DNA of 64,000 nt from Tabrizicola fusiformis (GTDB taxonomy: Bacteria; Pseudomonadota; Alphaproteobacteria; Rhodobacterales; Rhodobacteraceae), in NCBI RefSeq assembly GCF_013328815.1, contig NZ_JABUHN010000005.1, positions 1 to 64,000 of the forward strand, given 5' to 3'. Of this stretch, positions 10,034-17,171 are shown one piece after another. The position numbers and the translations under genes were made by a program. Position 1 is the stretch's first letter; each line of letters opens with the position of its first letter. The notes beneath the pieces were generated by a model, which had not been told where the DNA came from, did no database searches, and saw nothing but the letters and a program-made list of their open reading frames with translations.

Positions 10034-10708
10034 TCAGCCCTTGGGGAAATCCCAGTAAAGCACTGCCCCGATCAGGATGAGGCTTTGGCCCAGCCAATAG
10101 CTTGGCCAGATGGCTAGGCTGAGGGCGCGCTGGCGCATCGGGGCGGTCACCACAAAGAGGCGCAGGGCAAGGAGCGTGTCTGACAAGAGGAAGAGCGCGG
10201 CGCCAAGCCCGAGGATGGTGTCGCCGCCATTCGCGGGCAAGAGGATGACGGTCATCGCCATCGCCCCGATGCCCAGCCCATAGCCCCGCACAGGCCAGCG
10301 CAGCGCGCCGGTGCGCGGGGCCAGCCAGAATTCGGTCGAGATCAGCAGCAGGGCGAGGAGCGCCAGCGCGGCGATCTGCCCCGGCCCGAAAGCCGGGCCG
10401 CCAAGCTCTGCCCCGCGCTGCCAGAAGGCCAGCGCATAGGCCAGATGCCCACCCGCAAAGGCGCCCATTCCGGCGAGAAAGGCGGTTTTCCCCGGGCGTG
10501 ACAGCGCGAAATCGCCAAGCGCGCCAAGGGCAAGGCCCAGCGTGATCAGCCCCGGCGCCCCTGTGGCCAATCCATAAGCCGCGAGCGCCGCCGTAGCGGC
10601 GGTCTTGACGGATGAGCCGGTCCAGCTTTGCTGCCCTTCCGGGCGGGTGGCAAAGGCGTATTGGTAGGCCGTGGCGGCAAGGGTGGCGAGGGTCAGAAGC
10701 GCTGTCAT
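10034..10708 (-). CDS. YhhN family (lysoplasmalogenase-like) membrane protein
   Basis: A 224-residue protein with about seven to eight membrane segments and the family motifs SSVKTAATAALAAYGL, LGLALGALGDFALSR (GD pair) and FLLSDTLLALRLF, with a C-terminal SYWLGQSLILIG. YhhN homologues include lysoplasmalogenase (TMEM86B), which hydrolyses the vinyl-ether bond of lysoplasmalogens; for most bacterial members the activity is untested. Start at 10708 (MTALLTLATLAAT) is chosen as the beginning of the first membrane helix. Ends 60 bases from ftsY in the same direction and is divergent from the AlkB-like gene, with a 49-base gap. Confidence 0.85.
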   Translation of the reverse strand: MTALLTLATLAATAYQYAFATRPEGQQSWTGSSVKTAATAALAAYGLATGAPGLITLGLALGALGDFALSRPGKTAFLAGMGAFAGGHLAYALAFWQRGAELGGPAFGPGQIAALALLALLLISTEFWLAPRTGALRWPVRGYGLGIGAMAMTVILLPANGGDTILGLGAALFLLSDTLLALRLFVVTAPMRQRALSLAIWPSYWLGQSLILIGAVLYWDFPKG

Positions 10709-10757
10709 GGTCCATCCGGGGGCTGTTCGGCGCAGCCTCACATGCTAGGTTTTCGCC

Positions 10758-11804
10758 ATGCAAGACCTGACCCGACGTCCGCTTCCGCTGTTCCTGTTCG
10801 CTCTGGCTTCGGCCTGTCCGTTGCTGCTTTTCGCTTTGGGCCTTTGGCAGGGTGGCGGTTGGGCAGCGGCGGGGTTGCTTTACATGACGGTGCTGGCATT
10901 GGCGCTGGACCAGATCAGGGGCCTCTTCATGGGGGACGCGCCCGAAGGGGCGGAGTTTCCCGGGGCGGATTCCTTGCTGATCGGGCTGGCGGTTGGCCAT
11001 CTCGTGGCGCTGCCCGCCGCAGTCTGGGGCGTGGCCGGGGCGAGCGGGTTGGGGCCGTGGCAGCGGCTGGCACTGTTTGTCGGGGCAGGACTGTGGTTCG
11101 GGCAGGTGTCGAACCCGATGGCGCATGAGCTGATCCACCGGGGCAGTCGCGGGCTTTATGGGCTGGGGGTGGCGGTTTACGGCAGCCTCCTCTTCGGCCA
11201 TCACGCCAGCGCCCACCGGCTGGTGCATCACCGCCATGCGGCCAGTGCCGAAGACCCCAATTCGGCCCGGGCGGGCGAAGGGTTTTATCGCTTTTTCCTG
11301 CGGGCATGGGCGGGCAGCTTCCGGCAGGGGCTGCGGGCCGAACGGGAATTGACCGCCCGGGCGCCGGGGCGGCTGAACCCCTATGCGGTCTATCTGGGGC
11401 TGGCGGGGCTGGCGCTGGCGCTGGGCTGGGGGTTGGCCGGGGCGGCGGGGGGGCTGGTCTGGGCCGGGCTGGCGTTGCACGCGCAGGTGCAGTTGATGCT
11501 GTCGGATTATGTGCAGCATTACGGGCTGACGCGGGCGCTGCGCCCCGATGGGCGGCTTGAGCCGGTGGCGGCGCGCCATAGCTGGAACGCGCCGTTCTGG
11601 TTTTCCTCGGCGCTGATGCTGAATGCGCCGCGCCATTCCGACCATCACGCGCATCCGGCACGGCCCTATCCGGCGCTGCGGATGCCCGGCGCGGAAGAGG
11701 CGCCGATGCTGCCGTGGCCGCTGCCCATGGCCTGCACCATTGCGCTGTTCCCGCCGCTTTGGCGACGGTGGATCGTGCCGCATCTGGCCCGGTGGAGGGG
11801 ATGA
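10758..11804 (+). CDS. Alkane 1-monooxygenase-like membrane diiron protein (AlkB/fatty acid desaturase superfamily)
   Basis: A 348-residue integral membrane protein with the histidine clusters of the superfamily: HELIHR (123-128), HRLVHHRH (153-160) and, near residue 290, APRHSDHHAHP. A YVQHYGL element resembles the NYxEHYG motif of AlkB proper. These residues hold a diiron centre that hydroxylates alkyl chains with O2 and electrons from rubredoxin or ferredoxin. No rubredoxin gene is nearby. The next gene starts one base after its stop. Alkane hydroxylase or a related lipid hydroxylase are both possible; its neighbour across the short divergent gap is a YhhN lipid-related protein. Confidence 0.85.
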   Translation: MQDLTRRPLPLFLFALASACPLLLFALGLWQGGGWAAAGLLYMTVLALALDQIRGLFMGDAPEGAEFPGADSLLIGLAVGHLVALPAAVWGVAGASGLGPWQRLALFVGAGLWFGQVSNPMAHELIHRGSRGLYGLGVAVYGSLLFGHHASAHRLVHHRHAASAEDPNSARAGEGFYRFFLRAWAGSFRQGLRAERELTARAPGRLNPYAVYLGLAGLALALGWGLAGAAGGLVWAGLALHAQVQLMLSDYVQHYGLTRALRPDGRLEPVAARHSWNAPFWFSSALMLNAPRHSDHHAHPARPYPALRMPGAEEAPMLPWPLPMACTIALFPPLWRRWIVPHLARWRG

Positions 11805-11805
11805 A

Positions 11806-12198
11806 ATGAAGACGATGCTGGCGCTGATCCTGCTGACCGCGCCCGCTTGGGCCGAAACGCCCATGACCGCGGCCGAGTTCGAGGCGCGGGTGGTGGGCCG
11901 CACCATGACCTATGCCGACAGCGGGAAGGTTTGGGGGCGTGAGCAATATCTGGCCGGGCGCCGCGTGATCTGGGCCTTTGAAGGCCAAGAGTGCAAGCAC
12001 GGTTACTGGTGGGAGGAGACAGGCGGTGCGATCTGCTTTGCCTATGACGATGGTGGCGCGCCGGATTGCTGGCTGCTTTACGACCGGGGGGACAGCATCG
12101 CGGCACAGGCGCTGGACGACCCGGATGGCACGCCGCTTTCGGTGGTCGAGGAAAGCGCCGAGCCGTTGATTTGTCCCGGCCCGCAGGTGGGTGTCTGA
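11806..12198 (+). CDS. Small secreted hypothetical protein
   Basis: A 130-residue protein with an N-terminal signal peptide (MKTMLALILLTAPAWA, cleavage likely after the AWA at residue 16). The mature part has three cysteines (GQECKHGYWW, AICFAYDD, DCWLLY) and one near the end, which could form disulfides in the periplasm. I recognise no family with certainty; small periplasmic proteins of this kind are common next to other genes in Rhodobacterales. The ATG lies one base after the stop of the AlkB-like gene, so cotranslation is likely. Confidence 0.8.
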   Translation: MKTMLALILLTAPAWAETPMTAAEFEARVVGRTMTYADSGKVWGREQYLAGRRVIWAFEGQECKHGYWWEETGGAICFAYDDGGAPDCWLLYDRGDSIAAQALDDPDGTPLSVVEESAEPLICPGPQVGV

Positions 12199-12312
12199 GG
12201 TTTTCCGACGTTCCGGCCGAATGCCCGAAATCAGGGGTTCACATGAAGCCGAACCTTTTGCGCGGTCTGTGCAGCAAAGCTGCCACAGCCGCGCGGGACA
12301 TTCCTTGTCCTT

Positions 12313-13869
12313 TCAGAACAGGCTGCCCTGTTGTGGCGGTTCCCCCGGCTTGCCCTTGCGTGCGGGCTTGCCGCCGGTGGTCAGGCGGCCATCGGCGAAT
12401 TCGATCTCCAGCACGGCGGCCTTTTCCGCCGCCGCCCGGCCCGTCACCACATGGCCGTCGCCGCGCACGATGGCAAAGCCGCGCCGCAGGGTTTCGGCGT
12501 GGCCCAGCGTCTGGCGCGTGCGGTCCAGCGCCTCAAGCCGCCGGGCCAGATCGGCCAGCCGTGTGGGCGGGGCCGCCTGCAGCCGTGCGTCAAGCGTGGC
12601 AAGCCGCGTCGCGCCCTCGGCCCCTTTGCGCGCCGCTTCGGTGATCAGCCGGTGCAGCGCCGGGGCCAGCCGGGCGGCCAGCGCCGCAGCCCGGTCGGCG
12701 GCCCGCTCGGCCCGGCGGGCCAGCGCCGCCTCAAGCCGCCCGGACAGGGCCTGCCCCTGATCACGCCGCCAGGCGATCAGCGCCCGTAGCACCTCGGGCC
12801 GAAGCCGGGCCGCGCGTTCGAACCCGGCGCGTTTGCGGGCCGTCGCCATCCCCAGCGCGCCGGCCAGACGGCCCGACCACAGGTCCAGCCGCTGCGCCGC
12901 GCTGCCGGTCAGCGTCTCGGGCCGGGGCAGGGCGCGGCCAAGGTCGCGCAGCCGCTGGTCGCGGCGCTGCAATCCGGTGGTCAGCCCGCGCAAGAGCCGC
13001 GCCGAGAGGCTTTCCAGCGTGGCCAGCAATTCCAGCCGCACCGGCACGGCAAGCTCTGCCGCCGCGGTGGGGGTGGGCGCGCGCAGGTCGGCGGCATGGT
13101 CGATCAGAGTTGTGTCCGTCTCATGCCCCACGGCGGAAATCAGCGGAATGCGGCTGGCCGCCGCCGCCCGCACCACGATTTCCTCGTTGAAGCCCCAGAG
13201 GTCTTCCAGACTGCCGCCGCCCCGCGCCACAATCAGCACATCGGGCCGCGGGATCGGCCCGCCGGGGGCAATCGCGTTGAACCCCCGGATCGCGGCGGCC
13301 ACTTCGGCGGCACAATTCTGCCCCTGCACGGCGACGGGCCAGATCAGCACATGGCGCGGAAAACGGTCGCGCAGCCGGTGCAGGATATCGCGGATCACCG
13401 CGCCCGAGGGCGAGGTGACGACGCCGATCACCTGCGGCAGATAGGGGATGGGCTTCTTGCGGGCGGGGTCGAACAGACCCTCGGCCTGCAGGGCCGCCCG
13501 CCGCTTTTCCAGCATCGCCATCAACGCGCCCGCCCCGGCGGGGGCCACATCCTCGACGATCAACTGGTATTTCGACTGCCCGGGGAAGGTGGTCATGCGG
13601 CCGGTGGCGATGACCTCCATCCCCTCTTCCGGGCGGACCTGCATCTTGGCGACCTGCCCCTTCCACGAAATGGCGGCAATGACTGCGCGGTCGTCCTTGA
13701 GGTCAAAGTAAAGATGCCCCGAGGCCGGGCGGCTGACACGCCCCACCTCGCCCCGCACACGGACAAGGCCGAACTCCCCCTCGATCACCCGCTTCACCGC
13801 GCCGGAAAGTTCCGAGACGGTGTATTCAGGCTGATTGCCGGGGGCGGGGGTGTCTTCGAACATGTCCAT
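12313..13869 (-). CDS. xseA: Exodeoxyribonuclease VII large subunit
   Basis: A 518-residue subunit of the single-strand DNA exonuclease ExoVII. The N-terminal OB-fold (EYTVSELSGAVKRVIEGEFGLVRVRGEVG, SGHLYFDLKDD) is followed by the catalytic domain with VIGVVTSPSGAVIRDILHRL, VARGGGSLEDLWGFNEE and SAVGHETDTTLIDHAADLRAPTPTAAAEL, then a long Arg/Ala-rich coiled-coil region (about residues 260-460). The small subunit gene xseB is not in the window. Start may be 13869 or, two codons later, 13863; neither has a strong ribosome site. Confidence 0.95.
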   Translation of the reverse strand: MDMFEDTPAPGNQPEYTVSELSGAVKRVIEGEFGLVRVRGEVGRVSRPASGHLYFDLKDDRAVIAAISWKGQVAKMQVRPEEGMEVIATGRMTTFPGQSKYQLIVEDVAPAGAGALMAMLEKRRAALQAEGLFDPARKKPIPYLPQVIGVVTSPSGAVIRDILHRLRDRFPRHVLIWPVAVQGQNCAAEVAAAIRGFNAIAPGGPIPRPDVLIVARGGGSLEDLWGFNEEIVVRAAAASRIPLISAVGHETDTTLIDHAADLRAPTPTAAAELAVPVRLELLATLESLSARLLRGLTTGLQRRDQRLRDLGRALPRPETLTGSAAQRLDLWSGRLAGALGMATARKRAGFERAARLRPEVLRALIAWRRDQGQALSGRLEAALARRAERAADRAAALAARLAPALHRLITEAARKGAEGATRLATLDARLQAAPPTRLADLARRLEALDRTRQTLGHAETLRRGFAIVRGDGHVVTGRAAAEKAAVLEIEFADGRLTTGGKPARKGKPGEPPQQGSLF

Positions 13870-13908
13870 GGCGGCAGGATAGGCGGGCGCCGCGGCAAGG
13901 GGAAGGCG

Positions 13909-13974
13909 CGGCGTTTTCCAAAACGCCGCTTCGGACCCTTCAAAGGGTCCGGCCCGATTTCTTCGAAGAAATCG
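13909..13974. repeat. Three adjacent palindromes (family D, array 3)
   Basis: Three stems follow one another: 13909-13928 (CGGCGTTTT/AAAACGCCG), 13932-13951 (CGGACCCTT/AAGGGTCCG) and the perfect 20-bp palindrome 13955-13974 (CGATTTCTTC/GAAGAAATCG). The last shares the TTTCTTCGAAGAAA core with 15634-15655. A family A repeat follows after 15 bases. The interval separates the divergent xseA and excalibur genes, so a pure terminator role is less obvious here. Confidence 0.85.
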
Positions 13975-13988
13975 GCTGCGGGGTTCGG

Positions 13989-14014
13989 GGGATGGGCAAT
14001 ATTGCCCATCCTAC
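13989..14014 (-). repeat. Palindromic repeat family A, copy 2
   Basis: Contains the perfect palindrome ATGGGCAATATTGCCCAT followed by CCTACGG, in the minus orientation. It directly follows the family D array and lies about 50 bases before the excalibur protein gene. Confidence 0.88.
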
Positions 14015-14060
14015 GGGGCGAATCGTGTTAACCTTTCGTTAACACTTTTTGGAAATCGCC

Positions 14061-14297
14061 ATGCGCCCGTTTCCCGCCCTTGCCCTTGCAGCGCTTTTTT
14101 GCGGCACTGCGGCTGTGGCGCAGGACTGCGATCCGAATTATGAAGGCGCCTGCGTGCCGGTGGCGTCCGATGTCGATTGCGCGCATGGCAATGGCAACGG
14201 CCCGGCCTATGTGCAGGGGCCGGTCTATATCGTGGGCGAAGACATCTATGAGCTGGACCGCGACGGCGATGGCGTGGCCTGCGAGAAGAAGAAGTAG
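14061..14297 (+). CDS. Small secreted excalibur-domain protein
   Basis: A 78-residue protein with a signal peptide (about residues 1-21, ending ALFCGTAAVAQ). The mature part has DCDPNYEGACVP and ends in LDRDGDGVACEKKK, the DxDxDGxxCE pattern of excalibur calcium-binding domains, with four cysteines that can pair. Such modules are extracytoplasmic and often found in cell-surface or nuclease-like proteins. The ATG at 14061 follows a TTGGAAATCGCC ribosome site. Rightward, 72 bases before purD. Confidence 0.85.
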   Translation: MRPFPALALAALFCGTAAVAQDCDPNYEGACVPVASDVDCAHGNGNGPAYVQGPVYIVGEDIYELDRDGDGVACEKKK

Positions 14298-14369
14298 CTG
14301 CCAAGCCGCTTGCACGAGACCTTGGCCGGACCTATGAGGCCCGCAGGCAAGGGCCAAGCGGGGGCATCC

Positions 14370-15632
14370 ATGAACATCCTCATTCTGGGCGGCGGCGGGC
14401 GGGAACATGCGCTGGCCTGGGCGGTCAAGCAGAACCCGAAATGCGACCGGCTGATCGTGGCGCCGGGCAATGCCGGGATCGCGGCGCTGGCGGAATGCGC
14501 CGATCTGGACATTCTGGACGGTGCCGCGGTGGTGAGCTTCTGCGAAGAGAACGCGGTTGATTTCGTGATCGTCGGCCCCGAGGCGCCCCTGGCCGCCGGT
14601 GTGGCCGATGCCACCCGGGCTGCCGGGCTCTTGACCTTTGGGCCGGGTGCGGCGGCGGCGCGGCTTGAAGCATCGAAAGCCTTTACCAAGGAAATCTGCG
14701 ATGCCTGCGGCGCGCCGACCGCCGGCTACGCCCGCTTTACCGATGCCGCCGCCGCCCGCGCCTATGTGCAGGCGCAGGGTGCCCCTCTTGTCATCAAGGC
14801 CGACGGGCTGGCGGCGGGCAAGGGCGTGATCATGGGCATGACCGAGGCGGAGGCGCTGGCGGGCATCGACGAGATCTTTGGCGGCGCCTTTGGGGCGGCG
14901 GGTGCCGAAGTGGTGATCGAAGAGTTCATGGCGGGCGAAGAGGCGAGCTTCTTTGTCCTTTGCGACGGGGTGAATGCCCTGCCGATCGGCACGGCGCAGG
15001 ATCACAAGCGGGTGGGCGACGGCGATACCGGCCCCAACACCGGCGGCATGGGCGCCTATTCCCCGGCGCCGGTGCTGACCGAAGCGATCCAGCAACAGGC
15101 GATGGAGGAGATAGTGCTGCCGACCATCGCCGAAATGGCGCGGCGCGGCACGCCCTATCAGGGGGTTCTCTATGCCGGGCTGATGATCGAGAACGGCCGG
15201 GCCCGGCTGGTGGAATACAATTGCCGCTTTGGCGACCCGGAAACGCAGGTGCTGATGCTGCGGCTGGGGGCGCAGGCGCTGGACCTGCTTTTGGCCTGCG
15301 CCGAGGGGCGGCTGGACCGCGCCCGGGTGAACTGGGCCGAGGATCATGCCCTGACGGTGGTGATGGCGGCCAAGGGCTATCCCGGGGCCTATCAGAAAGG
15401 CACGGTCATCCACGGGCTGGGCCGTCTGCCCGAAGACAGCCGCCACATGTGCTTTCACGCCGGGACGGCCGGCAAGGACGGGCAGATCGTGGCGAATGGC
15501 GGGCGGGTGCTGAACATCACCGCGCGGGGCGATACGCTGGCCGATGCCCGCAACCGCGCCTATGCGATGATCGACCATCTGCACTGGCCCGAAGGCTTCT
15601 GCCGCTCGGACATCGGCTGGCGCGCGCTCTGA
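14370..15632 (+). CDS. purD: Phosphoribosylamine--glycine ligase (GAR synthetase)
   Basis: A 420-residue ATP-grasp enzyme for the second step of purine synthesis. The N-terminus MNILILGGGGREHALAWAV is diagnostic, followed by IVGPEAPLAAGVAD, the ATP-binding PLVIKADGLAAGKGVI segment, QDHKRVGDGDTGPNTGGMGAYSP and EYNCRFGDPETQ with the metal ligands. Length is normal. Start at 14370 is fixed by homology. It is followed by two perfect palindromes (15634-15677) and then lysC. Confidence 0.97.
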   Translation: MNILILGGGGREHALAWAVKQNPKCDRLIVAPGNAGIAALAECADLDILDGAAVVSFCEENAVDFVIVGPEAPLAAGVADATRAAGLLTFGPGAAAARLEASKAFTKEICDACGAPTAGYARFTDAAAARAYVQAQGAPLVIKADGLAAGKGVIMGMTEAEALAGIDEIFGGAFGAAGAEVVIEEFMAGEEASFFVLCDGVNALPIGTAQDHKRVGDGDTGPNTGGMGAYSPAPVLTEAIQQQAMEEIVLPTIAEMARRGTPYQGVLYAGLMIENGRARLVEYNCRFGDPETQVLMLRLGAQALDLLLACAEGRLDRARVNWAEDHALTVVMAAKGYPGAYQKGTVIHGLGRLPEDSRHMCFHAGTAGKDGQIVANGGRVLNITARGDTLADARNRAYAMIDHLHWPEGFCRSDIGWRAL

Positions 15633-15633
15633 C

Positions 15634-15677
15634 CAAATTTCTTCGAAGAAATTTGCAAAATCCTTCGAAGGATTTTG
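15634..15677. repeat. Two adjacent perfect 22-bp palindromes (family D, array 2)
   Basis: 15634-15655 (CAAATTTCTTC/GAAGAAATTTG) and 15656-15677 (CAAAATCCTTC/GAAGGATTTTG) are perfect 22-bp palindromes with no spacer, beginning 1-2 bases after the purD stop codon. Layout and length equal array 1 at 8131-8174 although the arms differ, so the geometry is conserved rather than the exact sequence. Probable terminator of purD. Confidence 0.9.
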
Positions 15678-15765
15678 GCACCCTGCGCGACCGGATCGCC
15701 TCTTGCACGCGCGGGGGTTGCCGCATAAAGAGGCGCCGGTTTTCGAGGCATCCGGGGGATGATCC

Positions 15766-17022
15766 ATGCCGGTTCTGGTGATGAAATTCGGCGGCACTTC
15801 GGTCGCCGACCTTGCGCGGATCGAGAATGCCGCGAAAAAGGTGCAGGCCGAGGTTGAGCGCGGCTATGACGTGATCGTCATTGTCAGTGCGATGTCGGGC
15901 AAGACCAACGAACTCGTCGGTTGGGTCGAAGGCACTTCCAAGCTTTACGATGCCCGCGAATATGACGCCGTGGTCGCTTCGGGTGAGAATGTCACCGCCG
16001 GTCTGATGGCGCTGCGGTTGCAGGAAATGGGCGTGCCCGCGCGGTCCTGGCAGGGCTGGCAGGTGCCGATCAACACCACCTCGGCCCATGGTTCGGCCCG
16101 CTTCGTGTCGATCCCGCGCGAGAATATCGACGCGAAATTCGCCGAAGGCTTCAAGGTTGCGGTCGTGGCGGGCTTTCAGGGTGTCAGCGCCGAAGGCCGC
16201 ATCACCACATTGGGCCGCGGCGGGTCGGACACCACCGCCGTTGCCTTCGCCGCCGCCTTTGCTGCCGAACGCTGTGACATCTATACCGATGTGGACGGCA
16301 TCTATACCACCGACCCGCGCATCTGCGGCAAGGCGCGCAAGCTGGAAAAGATCGCCTTTGAAGAGATGCTGGAACTGGCCTCTCTGGGCGCGAAAGTGCT
16401 GCAAACCCGCTCGGTCGAGCTTGCCATGCGCTACAAGGTGCGGCTGCGGGTGCTGTCCTCGTTCGAGGATACCGATGAAACTTCTGGGACTCTGGTCTGC
16501 GACGAGGATGAAATCATGGAATCGAAAGTTGTTTCCGGCGTCGCCCATTCGCGCGACGAGGCCAAGATGACGCTGGTCAAGGTCGAGGACCGCCCCGGCA
16601 TTGCCGGCGCGATCTTTGGCCCCTTGGCCGAGGCCGGGGTGAATGTGGATATGATCGTCCAGAACATCTCGGAGCTGGACGAGCCGGGCGACAAGCGCGC
16701 CTTTACCGACATGACCTTTTCCTGCCCGACCAATCAGGTTGCGCGCGCCCAGAAGGCCATCGAAGAGGCGCAGGCGGCGGGCAAGTTCACCTACAAGGAA
16801 CTGGTGGTCGATACCGATGTGGCCAAGGTTTCGGTCGTGGGCATCGGGATGCGCAGCCATGCGGGTGTTGCCGCCAAGATGTTCAATGCGCTGGCCGCCG
16901 AGAACGTCAACATCAAGGTGATCGCCACGTCCGAGATCAAGATTTCGGTGCTGATCGACCGCAAGTATATGGAACTGGCGGTGCAGGCGCTGCACGACGT
17001 CTTCGCGCTGGACAAGGTATAA
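15766..17022 (+). CDS. lysC: Aspartate kinase
   Basis: A 418-residue enzyme that phosphorylates aspartate, the entry to lysine, threonine, methionine and diaminopimelate synthesis. Visible are VMKFGGTSVADL at the N-terminus, SAMSGKTNELVGW, TTLGRGGSDTTAVA and YTDVDGIYTTDPR in the kinase domain, and two C-terminal ACT domains (about residues 265-340 and 345-415; KVEDRPGIAGAIFGPLAEAGVNVDMIVQN) for lysine/threonine feedback. Monofunctional. An extensive 16-bp-stem hairpin follows as terminator. Confidence 0.97.
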   Translation: MPVLVMKFGGTSVADLARIENAAKKVQAEVERGYDVIVIVSAMSGKTNELVGWVEGTSKLYDAREYDAVVASGENVTAGLMALRLQEMGVPARSWQGWQVPINTTSAHGSARFVSIPRENIDAKFAEGFKVAVVAGFQGVSAEGRITTLGRGGSDTTAVAFAAAFAAERCDIYTDVDGIYTTDPRICGKARKLEKIAFEEMLELASLGAKVLQTRSVELAMRYKVRLRVLSSFEDTDETSGTLVCDEDEIMESKVVSGVAHSRDEAKMTLVKVEDRPGIAGAIFGPLAEAGVNVDMIVQNISELDEPGDKRAFTDMTFSCPTNQVARAQKAIEEAQAAGKFTYKELVVDTDVAKVSVVGIGMRSHAGVAAKMFNALAAENVNIKVIATSEIKISVLIDRKYMELAVQALHDVFALDKV

Positions 17023-17058
17023 GCCGGGCGCGGCTTTTCCGCGCATCACCGGGCGAAA

Positions 17059-17094
17059 GCGGGGCGCCGCCAGACAAGTCTGGCGGCGCCCCGC
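17059..17094 (+). terminator. Strong hairpin after lysC
   Basis: A perfect 16-bp stem (GCGGGGCGCCGCCAGA pairing with its complement at 17079-17094) closes a CAAG loop. It starts 36 bases after the lysC stop and is followed by CTTTAC rather than a full T-run. It ends upstream of the ptsP promoter region. Confidence 0.7.
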
Positions 17095-17171
17095 CTTTAC
17101 AGGAGATTTCCCCTCCCCATGGCGCCCCTTCCCGCCTATAGAGGGGGAAAGCGATTGATGGACGATATCCG

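Noticed and set aside
8150-10117. A 655-residue open frame on the plus strand
   Set aside because: It is the antisense shadow of yciB and ftsY; His/Gln/Arg-rich, low-complexity content.
10008-11906. A 632-residue open frame on the minus strand
   Set aside because: Shadow of the YhhN and AlkB-like genes, proline/arginine-rich, no homology signal.
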